A DNA stretch of 64,000 nt, taken from NCBI GenBank assembly GCA_963920665.1, contig OY987268.1, forward strand, positions 3,784,501 to 3,848,500. The letters run 5' to 3'. Source of the stretch: Straminergon stramineum (lineage: Eukaryota; Streptophyta; Bryopsida; Hypnales; Calliergonaceae). Within the stretch, counting starts at the first letter, position 1. Every line of letters starts with the position of its first letter. Under the pieces are notes generated by a model, which saw nothing but the letters and a program-made list of their open reading frames with translations, ran no database searches and was not told the DNA's origin. The position numbers and the translations under genes are program-made. Of this stretch, positions 47,835 through 59,323 are shown one piece after another.

Positions 47835-48120
47835 AGAGACGGTCAAAAGATGTTTGACCTACTAGGCCATTGGAGACTAAGTGGGGATTAGTGAAGCACA
47901 ATGTCACTCACTTCTGCTCCGTCTATAAGCAGGTTTTAACATTAAACAAGTCAAAGTGGAACTTCACAAGTTCACCTACTACCCATGTCTGGTGCTTTAT
48001 TGGACCAAAATTGCAAAGAATTTGGAGTTCAGTTACGAGCATTGTTGGCTTGTGGTAAAGGATCACCCCAAGTGGACGGACAACTACACTACAATGAAAT
48101 CCTTTACCGCAAACACGTGA
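47835..48120 (+). pseudogene. PIF/Harbinger ORF1 (Myb/SANT-like) fragment, copy 1
   Basis: The plus strand reads PLETKWGLVKHNVTHFCSVY and then KQVLTLNKSKWN, and after a frame change NLEFSYEHCWLVVKDHPKWT. This is the spaced Trp pattern and KDHPKW ending of the Myb/SANT-like protein encoded by plant PIF/Harbinger elements (the partner of the DDE transposase). The fragment has a stop near its start and a frameshift in the middle, so it is dead. The surrounding block (47,829-48,392) recurs at 49,069-49,880. No Harbinger transposase frame is nearby. Confidence 0.75.
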
Positions 48121-48397
48121 AAATCGCAGAGTTTTGATTGGCTTTTAAATTTCTGGTTATAACTTTTGGGGGTTCAAAATCATGTGACCCACACTCTGTC
48201 CCACAGTAGATCTAAGAGTGTACTCCATATCTCACTTGAAAGTTGAAACCTGATGTTAAAAGAGATCGTGCTCATGCTTTTGCAAAACTATAAGAAAGGA
48301 GATCAGTATGTGAGACTCAAAATGGTACGAGTGTTTTCATTTACAGACACTTGACGAGGTGGATTGCTAGTACAGTAAAGTTCCATAAAGTTTGGAT

Positions 48398-49068
48398 CCT
48401 CAAATACATTGGATCTTGGGAAAAAAAAATCACATTGGAGATTCATTCCAAAATTTGTAGAGTAGATTTTATGGAAGATCTAAATTGATTATGATTATAT
48501 ACTTATGCATGTTGTGTCTTTGAGCCTCATATTTTTTTCATGGCCTTAATTCTAGATTTGACATATAATAAGAAGTTTGAAAGATTTCAAATCATTTCAT
48601 GGGTTTAACATCCTCTAAATCCAACATCATAATCATTAATCCATAATAGATATAGTTAAGTTTTCTTTTCCTATGTGATTCATAACACATCCAATTTGAA
48701 TTTGTCAAGTTACAATTTCTTTTAAATTGATAAAACTTATCAAAATTTGGTCTTTTTGTTTAGTTTTGAGCAAGTTTGAATAGCTCAAACAAGGCCTTGG
48801 GCATTTAGGGGTTAAACAATTTCTTTCTATAGGTTCTTTGATATTAGAGTTAATTGTAAAGTGCTTGAAATGAAGGACTATTGAAGGAGATGGAGTTTGA
48901 TGATGTTAGAGAAAAACATAATACAAAACTTCTTGAAGCATCAAAACTCGGATTTGCTAGAGTGAGATTATGTGTTTATTTTATATTATATATTCCTAGT
49001 TAATCCTTTCCTCTAACAACCCTTGTACACATTTAGAAGGATTTTACAATTAACTCTCTTGTATCCAA
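48398..49068. repeat. Block A, copy 2
   Basis: Second copy of 45,965-46,634 at about 95% identity by eye. It starts directly at the end of the first Harbinger block and ends where the second begins, with no MITE between. Confidence 0.9.
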
Positions 49069-49089
49069 CAATCAGAGACAATCAAAAGA

Positions 49090-49620
49090 TGTTAGGCCAA
49101 CTAGGTCATTGGAGACTAAGTGGGGATTAGTGAAGCACAATGTCACTCACTTCTGCTCCGTCTATAAGCAAGTTTTAGCATTAAACAAGTCAAAGTGGAA
49201 CTTCACAAGTTGACCTACTACCCATGTTTGAGGTACTTTATGAGACAAAAAAGCGCAAAGAGTTTGGAGTTTAGTTACAAGCATTGTTGGCTTGTGGTAA
49301 AGGATCATCCCAAGTGGATGGCCGGGGTGGATTGACTCCCTCTCTCTCCCCCACCCCCAAGTCAATCCAAGTGTGTGTAAAAAAAAGATCTCCTATTTTG
49401 TCCTTCTTTAATTTATCTTCTTCACTTCTCTTGGCTAACTTGGGGCCTCTGATTGCAAATATGAATTCAAAATTTGCAAATTTTATCATGCGTGACAAAT
49501 AAAAAATTTCAGTTTTTTCCCTTGGGGACAAGCGAGGGGGTCAATCCACCCTGGCCAAGTGGATGGACTACTATACTACAATGAAGTCCTCACGGCAAAC
49601 ACGTGAAAATCGCATAGTTT
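49090..49620 (+). pseudogene. PIF/Harbinger ORF1 fragment, copy 2, split by a MITE
   Basis: It repeats the copy-1 order: LETKWGLVKHNVTHFCSVYK, a degenerate middle, then SLEFSYKHCWLVVKDHPKW. It is interrupted at 49,320 within the codons after HPKW by a 237-bp insertion and continues at 49,565. The flanking block matches copy 1 through 49,880, apart from small indels. Confidence 0.75.
49320..49556. mobile_element. 237-bp MITE with 23-bp TIRs and an 8-bp target duplication
   Basis: The ends are GGCCGGGGTGGATTGACTCC and, inverted, GGCCAGGGTGGATTGACCCC. AAGTGGAT flanks both sides (49312-49319 and 49557-49564). The uninterrupted copy at 48 kb shows the empty site as a single AAGTGGAC, which confirms the insertion. 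Eight bases suggest hAT or a related superfamily; the first bases are ambiguous, so 8-10 bp is possible. Confidence 0.9.
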
Positions 49621-50331
49621 TGATGGGCTTTTTAAATTTTTGGTTACAACTTTTCGAGTTCAAAATCATCTGACCCACACTAGATCTAAGAGAGTACTCC
49701 ATATCTCACTTGAAAGTTGAAACCTTGATGTTAAAAGAGATCATGCTCATACTTTTGTGCAAAACTATAAGAAAGGAGATCAGTACATGAGACTCACAAC
49801 GGTATGATTGAGTGTTTTCGTTTACAGACACTTGACAAGGTGAAGATTGCTAGTACAGTAAAGTTCCATAAAGTTCCATAAAGTTAAAAGGCATTGGAAG
49901 AAATGAAGAATACAGTAAGTTATGATGGACATTCCATTGGTTAATAAGTGTAGATGGATCATTTTGACATTACTTTTTGTTTGTACAGTTATAAACTTTT
50001 TGTTGCTACTTTTACTCATTGTCTCAACCAACGTCAAGCAGAACAGCAGAAGGGACTCGTGAGACTGTACAAGGACTGTACTTGGCAGTCACCCTACACC
50101 GTACACTGTTTTTTTTAAGAAAATTATAAAGTGTACCCTGTTTGGAGAAAAAAACCTTCCTGCCCAAATTGCACCTTGCAAAGTGCAACCCTCTGTCAGT
50201 ATAATACTTTCCAAAAAATTGTGATTTGATAATTTCTTTACAAAAAAATCAAGAATTCTTCCAATCACAATCACCAATTCTCTACTGTACAGTACAAGCA
50301 AGTGGTGGCAATTTCTCATCTGATCTGATCT

Positions 50332-50700
50332 CTAGCCCCTAAAGGACCAAGCCTATTTTTTTGGTCAAAAAAACACTCAAAACTATCATTTCTACTGTGT
50401 TCACACAAGAAAACAAAACAAAAAACAAATTTTAGAATCTAACTGTAGGATCTTGTACTTTACTTGTATGAGATCATATGGTAAATATTTCATGAAGTTT
50501 GACCATATAGATTGGAAGATATTAGCATTCAAAGTTGGGAATTGTTTTTATCATTGGCTTGCAATTTTAGATGACTTTAACCTCCATTTTTTGGAATTTT
50601 CATTGGTTTTCCTTCTCCGAGAAATGCCGAGCTACAGTAATAAGAAGTGGAATTATATTTATATGATAAATTATGAACTTGTTATGAATTTTTGAAGTGA
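50332..50700. mobile_element. TTAA-type element, left part
   Basis: CTAG (decayed TTAA) is followed by CCCCTAAAGGACCAAGCC. The next 220 bp align with 37,023-37,240 (shared CTTGTATGAGATCAT and TTTGACCATA). The right end is not resolved. Confidence 0.55.
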
Positions 50701-53022
50701 TATGACTTGAAGTTCATCAATGCTATTATGTCTCCTCTATAACCAATAGAATGTATATTGATAATGGTGATCTTACTCACCTAAAATGGCCATTGTATCT
50801 TCCAAAATGGTTATGATATCAAAGTCTAAATTAGTTACATTCTTTGGTGGTTTTACATCCCTAAAGTACATGCCCCTATTGTGGCACTAAGTGACTCATA
50901 AGCCATTAGTTGGACACCTCAAAAGAGCCATTGTTTTATATAGTCGTATATTTTTGAGAGGATAGTTACTTGACTATCTATCCATAACAAATACATCACC
51001 GGAGCCGAATATTTTAGAAAACTATTCAAAGGGTCCACATGTCAAAATTTTGGGTGGTACTTAAAAATTTTCCACATTGAATTCATTTCTCAAATCTTTC
51101 ATATTTGGAACTTCAATATGTGAATATCTAGAATCTTCATTTCAATAAACAATGCAGGATAAAAAAAAAATTGTAATCAATTTATATCTATATTTGTATC
51201 CATATATATAATCATAATCATATTTGTATTTGTACTTGTATATATTGTATTTATCTACATCTTTTTTTGAGGGGGATTTTATTTTTTTAGCAAGGGTGGT
51301 TGGCGTTTCTTTTGAAAAAGACTTGTTGTGCAAGACTGAGGGGATAATTACATCACAAAAATGGGCATTACTTCAATGAGTCAAAAATTGAAGCATTAGG
51401 CTTCTTGTAAGGATACTGTGTACCCAAAAGATGTGGACATGATGTTTGTATTTCAATTCCTCCCCCCTTTCCCTTGGAATAAGCAAGAGTTGTTGAAGTG
51501 AGTTTAGGAAAAATTTCCTCTCTAGAAATGTTGTCAATCTTATGAAAAAAACAAATCCATCAATGCTTGTGGAATAGACCATCTTGGTTGTCCAAATTTG
51601 GATACAAAATACAAATACAAAATGTGGATATGGTTGCAAAATATGGATATGGTTTCAGAGTACAAAATATAGGATATGGATATAGAATACATATATATTC
51701 ACAAGAAAAAAATTCAAATATATCCCATATGATTTGCGAGTTCCCCAATTCTCTAGGAATACAAATATAAGTGTTTGGGATGGGTTTCACATGTTGAATT
51801 CATGAACTCATGTCACACAAGGGGTTTGCTTAATATTTTGCTCAAAAGTCTTAGAGCCAATAGGAAAATTACATGTGTACCCCTTTTAGAAATTTTGTAA
51901 AAACTCAACAACCAATGGGGTAATGCCACCTGTCCTCCTTTTAGAAATCATGTTTTTTTTTTCTTTTCTGAAATTGAAAATTTTGTCAACTACATACCCC
52001 AAAGATGCAAACATCTTTTGGGGATTAATATACATTTTAATGAGATACATTTAGATTGGTCATAATATTTGATGGATACTATAGACTAGCTTGTATATAT
52101 TGGTATAAGAACTATCCAAAGTTGAGGTTTGAGCATAAGGTAAATTGGAATGTTTTTGGTACCATTACAAAGAGTTCCCAAAGTGAAAAAATATATGCTT
52201 GCAATTTGATGAAATCCAAACATGATTTACAAAAAATGAAAAAGTTTCGAAATAATATATCATAAAAGCTATATGCATCTATGAAAATTAAGATAAAAGG
52301 CAACCAAAAGTCCCACCATTATTCTTTATCAACTAAGGTAGAACAATCCATTTAAGTTAAAAGACCTATGATAGACACCTAGGGAATGACCCCATTATGG
52401 TTTGTTTTTTCAATAAATGGAAATTGGGCCACAATCAATGTCTTAAGTGACTGTAATGGAGTGAGCAATGACTTCAATAGAAACTTCCAACTTTTTAGTG
52501 CAAATTCATAGTTGGAAGTGACATTTTTAGGCTTCCATATTGGGAGGTATTGTGATTGCTTTAGGTGAGATTGTTTTAGACCATGATGGGTAACACACTT
52601 TAAAAATTCATAACAAATTCATACATTGACAAAAAAAAAAAAATAATTTCAATTACTCTCGATGTTTCTCCCTCTTATCTTTGTGTGGAATTTAAAAAAA
52701 ATAAATTTCAGCAATGCCTCAAGGGCAAACTCCTAATTCTGACCGCAATGCAATGGGCCGTTTTACCTTACATGTGGTGGTCATCCATTGATATTTTGTT
52801 CTAAGCTTATTGTTATTGTGTACACCGGCGTTCAATATGGCTCCCATTTGAGGGGCCATAGTCTCCAGTCCACACACATGTTTACAGCTTCTGGCATTTG
52901 CTTGACAGCAGTGGCCCAACTCTAGTTGAGCTCCTCCCATCTCCGCCTTCTCCCCGTCTCTTTGTCAGCCACTTCGAGGGGCTAATAACTTAACTGAAGT
53001 TACCGTACACTGACTTACTGAA
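50701..53022. other. Gene-free AT-rich region
   Basis: No gene supported. Low-complexity stretches rich in TATGGATATGG and TACAAAT lie at 51,180-51,250 and 51,595-51,700. Confidence 0.55.
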
Positions 53023-53150
53023 ATATTATGGGTGTGAGCAAGAAATTTAAAAATAAAAATAGATATTATGGGAGCAAGCAAAAATTTATTTATTTTTGGG
53101 TGCAAGCAAGAAAAATAAATAAATAAAATATTATGGGTGCGAGCAAGGCG
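53023..53150. repeat. Short tandem repeat, about 35-bp unit, four copies
   Basis: The phrase ATTATGGGTGTGAGCAAG recurs near 53023, 53064, 53095 and 53129, separated by A-rich AAATAAA linkers. Confidence 0.8.
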
Positions 53151-53712
53151 ACAAGCAAATGAGGGGAACGAGTGCATTATTACCGCAACCCTTGTGGACA
53201 CATGGGGTACATTTTAGAGTGGGAAATGTACACCACAGGTACATGATGGGGGGGGGACTTGATGGATGGTGGAATCGAGAAGGGCGGGTGCTGCTGTCGT
53301 TCGACTTACTAATAGTATAAGTTACAGTAGTAAGTTATTGAAGTCATTCACTCAACAGACCCTCTCTCCATGCACATGCAACACTGTTTCAACACCCATT
53401 CTCTTTCCCTCGGTGGCTGCACATAACTGGGCTTTGGTTTTAGTTAGATAAGATCAAGTCTGGCAAGTACATGCCGGTAAGTCGTTGGGAAACACAACAT
53501 AAGTTAGAATTTACTTAACTTATCTGTACACACTCACTGTATGTTTTTGTTTTTTGTGTTGAAACACATGAGGGCAATTTCCATTGATAAGAGGAAAAAA
53601 CAGTACATACAACTAAAGGACAAAGTGCTTGGGTGAATTTATTGTAGCTTTTCAAGAACATGTAAAAAAATCTACATCACAAACCAATAACTTAATTGAC
53701 CAATAACACTCG

Positions 53713-54018
53713 TTGTATGTTTCTCCATCTACCCTTAGGGCCTCTTGCTATGTGAGATCAATGGGTAGAAAAAGCACTAGAAGACAAGAAAATCCTACCG
53801 ATTGTCTTGCCGGCCTCGGTGAATGGAAAAGAAGGATTTCAAGCTTCACTGAAATTCATGGGCAACCCCATTGGTTGAGATTGACCAATCTTGAGGGAAT
53901 CCATATGTATACTATTCTTACTCAATCCCTCTTTCACCCATCGGGTCCACAAGATAGTGCCTTTGCTCACTTCAACCTTGTAGCTCTTCTACACATTTTG
54001 CTCACTGATTCTACGTAG
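53713..54018 (+). other. Unrecognised 101-codon open frame, possibly a relic exon
   Basis: An open frame of near-normal GC and balanced composition (for example GRKSTRRQENPTDCLAGLGE, EWKRRISSF, HWLRLTNLEG) in otherwise AT-rich DNA. A polypyrimidine-AG acceptor-like site lies at its start. I recognise no family, and no second exon is apparent. Confidence 0.25.
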
Positions 54019-54359
54019 CAGGAGGTCCTTATAAGACATCTTTCGTAATCTTTAAAAGTTGTCTTTATTTAGACTACCATAGATCCAACTACAAGGAATA
54101 GTGAAATAGGTTGCCTTAATAGAATTGGGTTACCTCGTGACTTACCGCTTGTCCACGTGGAGGTGCAAGCATGGCACTCTTTGAAGTGGCGGGGCCTTGA
54201 ACTCGTGCACCAACCCATGCTACACATGGGGTTCTTGGTTGATGAAAATTATTGCATCCTTGTACAGTAACAACAAATATTATGTGGCATAAAATATTGA
54301 GAAATAAGTGAGGGGCAACCTAATTTCACTATTCACTAGTGTATCCTATGTCATTGCTA

Positions 54360-54590
54360 CAATATAATAAAATAAAAATAATTATATAATTCATAAAGTC
54401 TTCAAAATCCCATATTTTTTTTGTTGTGAATTGGAAAGGCACTAAACAAAGTCTATGCACCTTTCTTTGTAGAGAGCTTTTATAATAGTACTAAAAACAC
54501 ATTCAACCGAGGATGCATAGTCCAAAAGATCTCACAATAACAAAAAAAAGAAAAGAAAACAAACAACCTCATTTAAGGTATAGAGTGTAG
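54360..54590. repeat. Third, diverged copy of the repeat at 29.99-30.47 kb
   Basis: It shares the order AAAAATAATTAT, AATTCATAAAGTCTTC, AAAGTCTATGCAC, GAGAGCTTTTA, TACTAAAAACA and ATTTAAGGTATAGAG with the two copies upstream of AdoMetDC. Confidence 0.5.
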
Positions 54591-55303
54591 TGAAATACTT
54601 AACAATCTTTGATTGAGGCCGGTGAATTATATCTTAAATACATAAATATGAAAAAATTAAACCCTAAAGTCCCAAAGTCCCTATAGGTGACTCTTGGGAT
54701 TTCACGTAGGCTTGTGTGATCTCATTTTTTGACATGATTTTTTGAAACTTTTCTTGGAAGATGGGTATTTAGATTAGCTTTCTTGGAATATAATTTTTAT
54801 TTGAGTCGGTGCCCAAGAGCAAGAGTTATGCCACCCTAAGTTCAAAAAGCAACTTAAGGGGCAACACAAAAAAAATCACAGAAAATTGAATTTTTTTTCC
54901 TCAAAGATTATTTCTTTGTCTACATTGAAAGCTTTGAATCAATCTATTTGGACTATTGATGAGAAAGTTATGGACAATCTTGTTTTTTGGGCAATCTAAG
55001 CATCTTTTTGAAAAAAATACTTTTGCAATTCATTTTTTAATGCAATTTTTACCACTTTACAATTTTTTTGGTAGATAGGGTCATGTTTGATTGCTAGAGC
55101 AATCTCATAGTTGGAATTATTGTGTTTCAATTCCATCATAGAGCTATTCATGTTTTAGTTTTCCTTTCAATCTTGAACCTACTTCTACTTAACAATTTCT
55201 TAATGAGTGAATTTTTTTCCTAGATTTTCAACTAAATTATCCAAAATCCAAAATTATAAAATCAAAATCAGTAGTGAAAGAATTTGAAGTTAAGAAGATT
55301 TAA

Positions 55304-56259
55304 CCCCTCATCACCAAAGGGGACAAAATGTGTCCTCCAATCCAATTCCAAGTGTTGCAACTTTAGCATCTAATATCTAAATTCAATAAAACTTGTTGGA
55401 AAATTTGCGCTCTCTCTTCTAGTTTGTGTGGTAAGATTTTTAGATCAATCTAAGATCTACTAAGTTTTTGGAAGCCAATCGAAGTTCACAAGTTCAATTT
55501 GAATTCACCAAACTGTATTTGATGGCTTCATCTTTGGTGGCTTGTATCTCCTTCATCCAATGTTTTTTTTCAATACAATTTTTTGGGTTATGTTCCCCTT
55601 GAAGTCTAGTTATTGTCATAGAATTTTCATGTCAATCCAGGTTGTTTTGAATGTTTGGGAGCAATTCAAAGTTCAAAATCCCAACATTTTTGGATTACAA
55701 TGAACTTCGGCAGCTTGTTTCTTCTTCATACGGGGTCCATTTCCAATAATTATTTTTGGAAAGTTTTGCATACTAGTCTAGTTTGTGTGGCTAAATTTTT
55801 TATATCAATCCAAGAAGTTATGAGTGATTGAGAAGCATTTTAGTAGGAGGTTCAGTTTTTGATATGTTTTTTGCAACTTTTCTTGCTAATTCTTGAAATT
55901 TCAAAGCCATTTTGTAAACACATTGATTCAATTTAATGATATTGTTTTTCATCAATGTGTTTGTATGATGATTTTGAATCACTATATAGTTTAAAGTTCT
56001 TCATTTGAGTAAATTTAAAAACCAAATTTTGCCTCCAAATGTGTCTCTAGGAAAATTTCAGCATCCTTTTTCAACACTAAAACATAATAATCTTGCAATC
56101 TATGCGGTCACAAGACGCCAAATTTGATGCACGTCATCAAAAACAAGTACCCTACAAGATTGTATGGTTGAGATCATTATAACTTAGTGAAATTTATATC
56201 TATAACACTTCAAAAGCAATGCTATTTTTAGAATTGTTCAAGTCTTAGGTAATGAGGGG
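55304..56259. mobile_element. Nested TTAA-type element 1 (956 bp)
   Basis: The ends are CCCCTCATCACC and GGTAATGAGGGG, inverted copies with one mismatch, flanked by TTAA (55300-55303) and TTAC (56260-56263). The interior aligns with 37,735-38,709 along its length. Confidence 0.8.
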
Positions 56260-56263
56260 TTAC

Positions 56264-56832
56264 CCCTAAGTGCTCCGATGTCCATTTTTTGGATGATGAA
56301 CAGATTGAAACTCAAGTTTCATCCTCCTAATTAGTTGGATGAATGTTATTATAATTTGTGGAGATATGTTATCAAGTTGGTTGTCTTATTTAAGGGTTGG
56401 ATTTGGTGTTACTAGAGTACATATTTTTCTAAAATTACAAATGTGCAAGGATGTCAAGTGGTCAAATTTCATTGACTTTAGTTCAAAACTGAATTTGCCA
56501 AAATGAGGTCATAGATTTGAAGAACACAAAAATTTCAAAAAATCACCATGGGAAGAGAACCTCATTTCAAATCCATTCCAACAAGTTTTACTCAAGATAT
56601 GATAATATTTTGCTTATATTCAAATTTTGAAGGAATTTTAGAATTTCTCTTTCAAAATTTATAGAAAAAGATTGGTGATTGCATTGACAAATCTAATCGT
56701 ATGGATGGAATCTACAAATCAAAATCTACAACTTTTATTTGTACATCAATTCCAAAATATGCTTCCAAATAGCACTTTATAATGATTCTTCTGAAATCAT
56801 CAATTCTGGAGATGAATCTGGATGTTTAGGGG
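56264..56832. mobile_element. Nested TTAA-type element 2 (569 bp)
   Basis: It abuts element 1, starts CCTAAGTGCTCCGATGTCC, ends GATGTTTAGGGG and is followed by TTAA (56833-56836). It is a shorter relative of 10,861-12,084. Confidence 0.65.
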
Positions 56833-57086
56833 TTAAAGCCAAAAAATCTAGTTAAGCAAGATGTAAAAAAATTAGTTTTCTTCACTTTAAATACAAATAT
56901 TTTGCGATCTATGCGGTCAAAGCTTTTGAAATTTCTTCCACGAATTCTTATACTAGTCTAGTACAAGATCCTATGGTTAGATATGCAAAAAAAATAAATT
57001 TAGAAGTTTTCTGCTCTTTGCAATAGAAATGGCAGTTTTGAGTGGTCTTTGATGGAAAAAAAAAGCCTTAGGACTTTAGGGGCTAA

Positions 57087-58193
57087 GTATGTCCAAAACC
57101 AATTGTAAATCTATTACCAATACTTTGTACCAATATTATATTTTAAATGTCCATAAACATATTATTGTAATACATAGTGTTGGTTTTGGATATGCTTAGC
57201 TTATAGATGTATCCTAGTGGTCAAATTTAAGCACTTTTGTAAGGCCCTTGGGAGAATATCTACCAAACTCTTATTGAGTTATGTGCATCAGTAATTGCTA
57301 TTTATTATAGTTTGGATTTGAATGAAGAAGTAACTTTTGTTCTTTTGCAAATACAAGAGAAGGCAAGTGGAAGTAAAAGTAGAGAATTTTGGCCCTAAAG
57401 TGGAAAGATATTTCTTTCAAAGTTCATCTAAATAGAATTCCAATATTTGTCAATAGTCACCTATAGATTAAGCACAATTGATGTAGTGAAAAACATATAA
57501 TGAACATGTAAATCAATAAATTCATAGATAGAAAATGATCAATTATTTCTACAATAAGCCACTCTATTGTGGCAACAAATTTTGATTCGATTGCATAAAA
57601 TGTTGATTAAATATCAAATTTGTTTTTTTAACCTAGAAAAATAGTAAAGAAATAATAGGAAGTGGAACCATATTTTTTGAAAAACATACGAATTAGTTAT
57701 GAACTTTGAAGTGAACTACCCTCTAGCCTATCTAGATTCTTTCAAAATTGACAAAGTAAATCCATATTGGACATCTTATCCACCTATAATTCTCATAATT
57801 GTTTTCTAAAATGGTCACAATGTCAAGGTGATAAAATGGTTACCTTCATATTGTGTCCATATAAGGAAATATTGTAACTCTTTTAGGTGAATAAGATGAC
57901 CATTATGGACACACTTTTTGTTAGTTTTGGGGTAGTTTAGAGACTCTTTGGGGCCAATTGGGTAGCACACTTCAAAAATTCATAACAAATTCATACTTTG
58001 TCAAAAAACTAAAATTTCAATTGCTCTCTTCATTTCTCACATTTGTCTTCATGTGGAATTTAAAAACAAACAAACACTGCCAATAGGGCAAATCAATCAA
58101 TTAATCATTTATCTTATAGTGATCTACAAATCTCCCACTTCAAATTGCAAAATAAATTCATATATAGATATAAAATTCAGATTTGACTCTTGT
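57087..58193. other. Gene-free AT-rich region
   Basis: I see no gene or clear repeat here. Confidence 0.55.
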
Positions 58194-58262
58194 ACCCAAA
58201 GATCTCTCACGAGCAGTAACGTAGGAATACCCAAAGATCTCTTACGAGCACGAAGGTAGGAA
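58194..58262. repeat. 34-bp direct repeat, two copies
   Basis: ACCCAAAGATCTCTCACGAG and its TTACGAG variant follow one another, each ending GTAGGAATACC. The second copy runs into the left arm of the hairpin. Confidence 0.85.
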
Positions 58263-58389
58263 TACCAAAAATGTTGCAGGTCCATAAACGGTTACAATGT
58301 ACATGCTCTTATCATTTTCAAGTCATAAATGACGAGCATGTACATTGTAACTGTTTTTTGACCTGCACCGCTTATGGTACTCCTACCTT
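58253..58389. repeat. 137-nt near-perfect hairpin (foldback), candidate small-RNA precursor or MITE
   Basis: The left arm 58253-58308 pairs with 58334-58389. It includes an uninterrupted 18-bp stem, GTTACAATGTACATGCTC (58291-58308) with its inverted copy at 58334-58351, a GCAGGTC/GACCTGC stem and an outer AAGGTAGGA/TCCTACCTT stem; the loop is about 25 nt. It lies about 0.9 kb beyond the stop codon of the RCC1/BTB gene, so it may lie within or just past that gene's transcript. Confidence 0.8.
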
Positions 58390-58393
58390 TACA

Positions 58394-58427
58394 TCCCCCC
58401 CGCATTCCCCCCCCCCCCTCCCCCCCG
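58394..58427. repeat. C-rich homopolymer tract
   Basis: Runs of 7, 13 and 7 C, broken by short interruptions, directly after the hairpin. Confidence 0.9.
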
Positions 58428-58499
58428 AAAAAATTAAATTCACAATCCTTACATACTAAAATACTGAAAGTGAATAGAATGGTCTACTTTACACCCTCC

Positions 58500-59323
58500 A
58501 AAAGAAGATCAGACCACAACGAAACCCCACAAAGAACAGTGTTAGTATTTCAAAGATCTTCAAGTGCATTTCGTAGTCATGGTTTGTAAATAAATAAACG
58601 AAGCATGCAATGAAGGTGGAGTGTTTGAACACCTTTAATTCATAGTTGGCATAGAGTAATACATTCCAAACCCTTGAAAACCATCGGAACGGTTGTATTA
58701 GGCAAAAATAGTCTCCTGTAACATCAGCATACTAGCAAAAGCCAACTTCAAAGACGTCAGTAGATATGTTATACCGGTATATAAATTGCTGAATCTGCAC
58801 AATTGACTCGAGAGACTTCAGGCAAAAGAGTCCTTCAGAAACTCCAAAGAATAAGTGTTCACAACGACGTCAAAATTGAAGGATCAGATTCCTGTAAATG
58901 GACTTGAAGACACGTACACAAGAAGCCATATAGATGAATCAGGAGTAAAATTAAATCAGATAAATTTGATCTGCAGATACCTAAACCTAGATCTAATCAA
59001 TGTACAAGAGCGTGAGATAGCTGGAGCCGATTTAACAAAATTTACCACTCTGGCATCACAGAAATCTGCCGTACTTTGTGTTGCATACAGAAGCGATAGC
59101 CGACTAAGAGGTAATCAAAAAGGTTTTGAATACTTTCCACAATGAATGGGTGAGTTAGGTGTCAGATTTTTGAGCGAACTCACACTAGAAACAGAAAGCG
59201 AGTCTAAAGAAATTACCGAGGCACAGAGACTGATCAGCGGGCCGATATATAACTGCAAGCTTTTCCCAACATCGTTGGAAAAGAAGGTCGAAAGCATCAC
59301 ATCCGTGACCCATGAGCACTTGT
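58500..59323 (-). other. Probable 3' UTR and downstream flank of the RCC1/BTB gene
   Basis: Complexity and GC are higher than in the AT-rich region to the left and continue up to the stop codon at 59,324-59,326. Frames on the plus strand here (58,855-59,385) look accidental. Confidence 0.4.

Larger units (their letters stand above)
54657..57086. mobile_element. TTAA-type element, host of two nested elements
   Basis: The left boundary is TTAA (54657-54660) then ACCCTAAAGTCCCAAAGTCC. The right boundary is AAAGCCTTAGGACTTTAGGGG then CTAA (57083-57086), which inverted reads CCCCTAAAGTCCTAAGGC, so the TIRs match. The unit is 2.4 kb including 1.5 kb of nested insertions, leaving about 0.9 kb of host. 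The host arms align with 10,120-10,788. Confidence 0.7.

Noticed and set aside
51142..51333. Tyr/Lys-rich minus-strand frame
   Set aside because: Produced by TATATTTGTAT-type low-complexity DNA.
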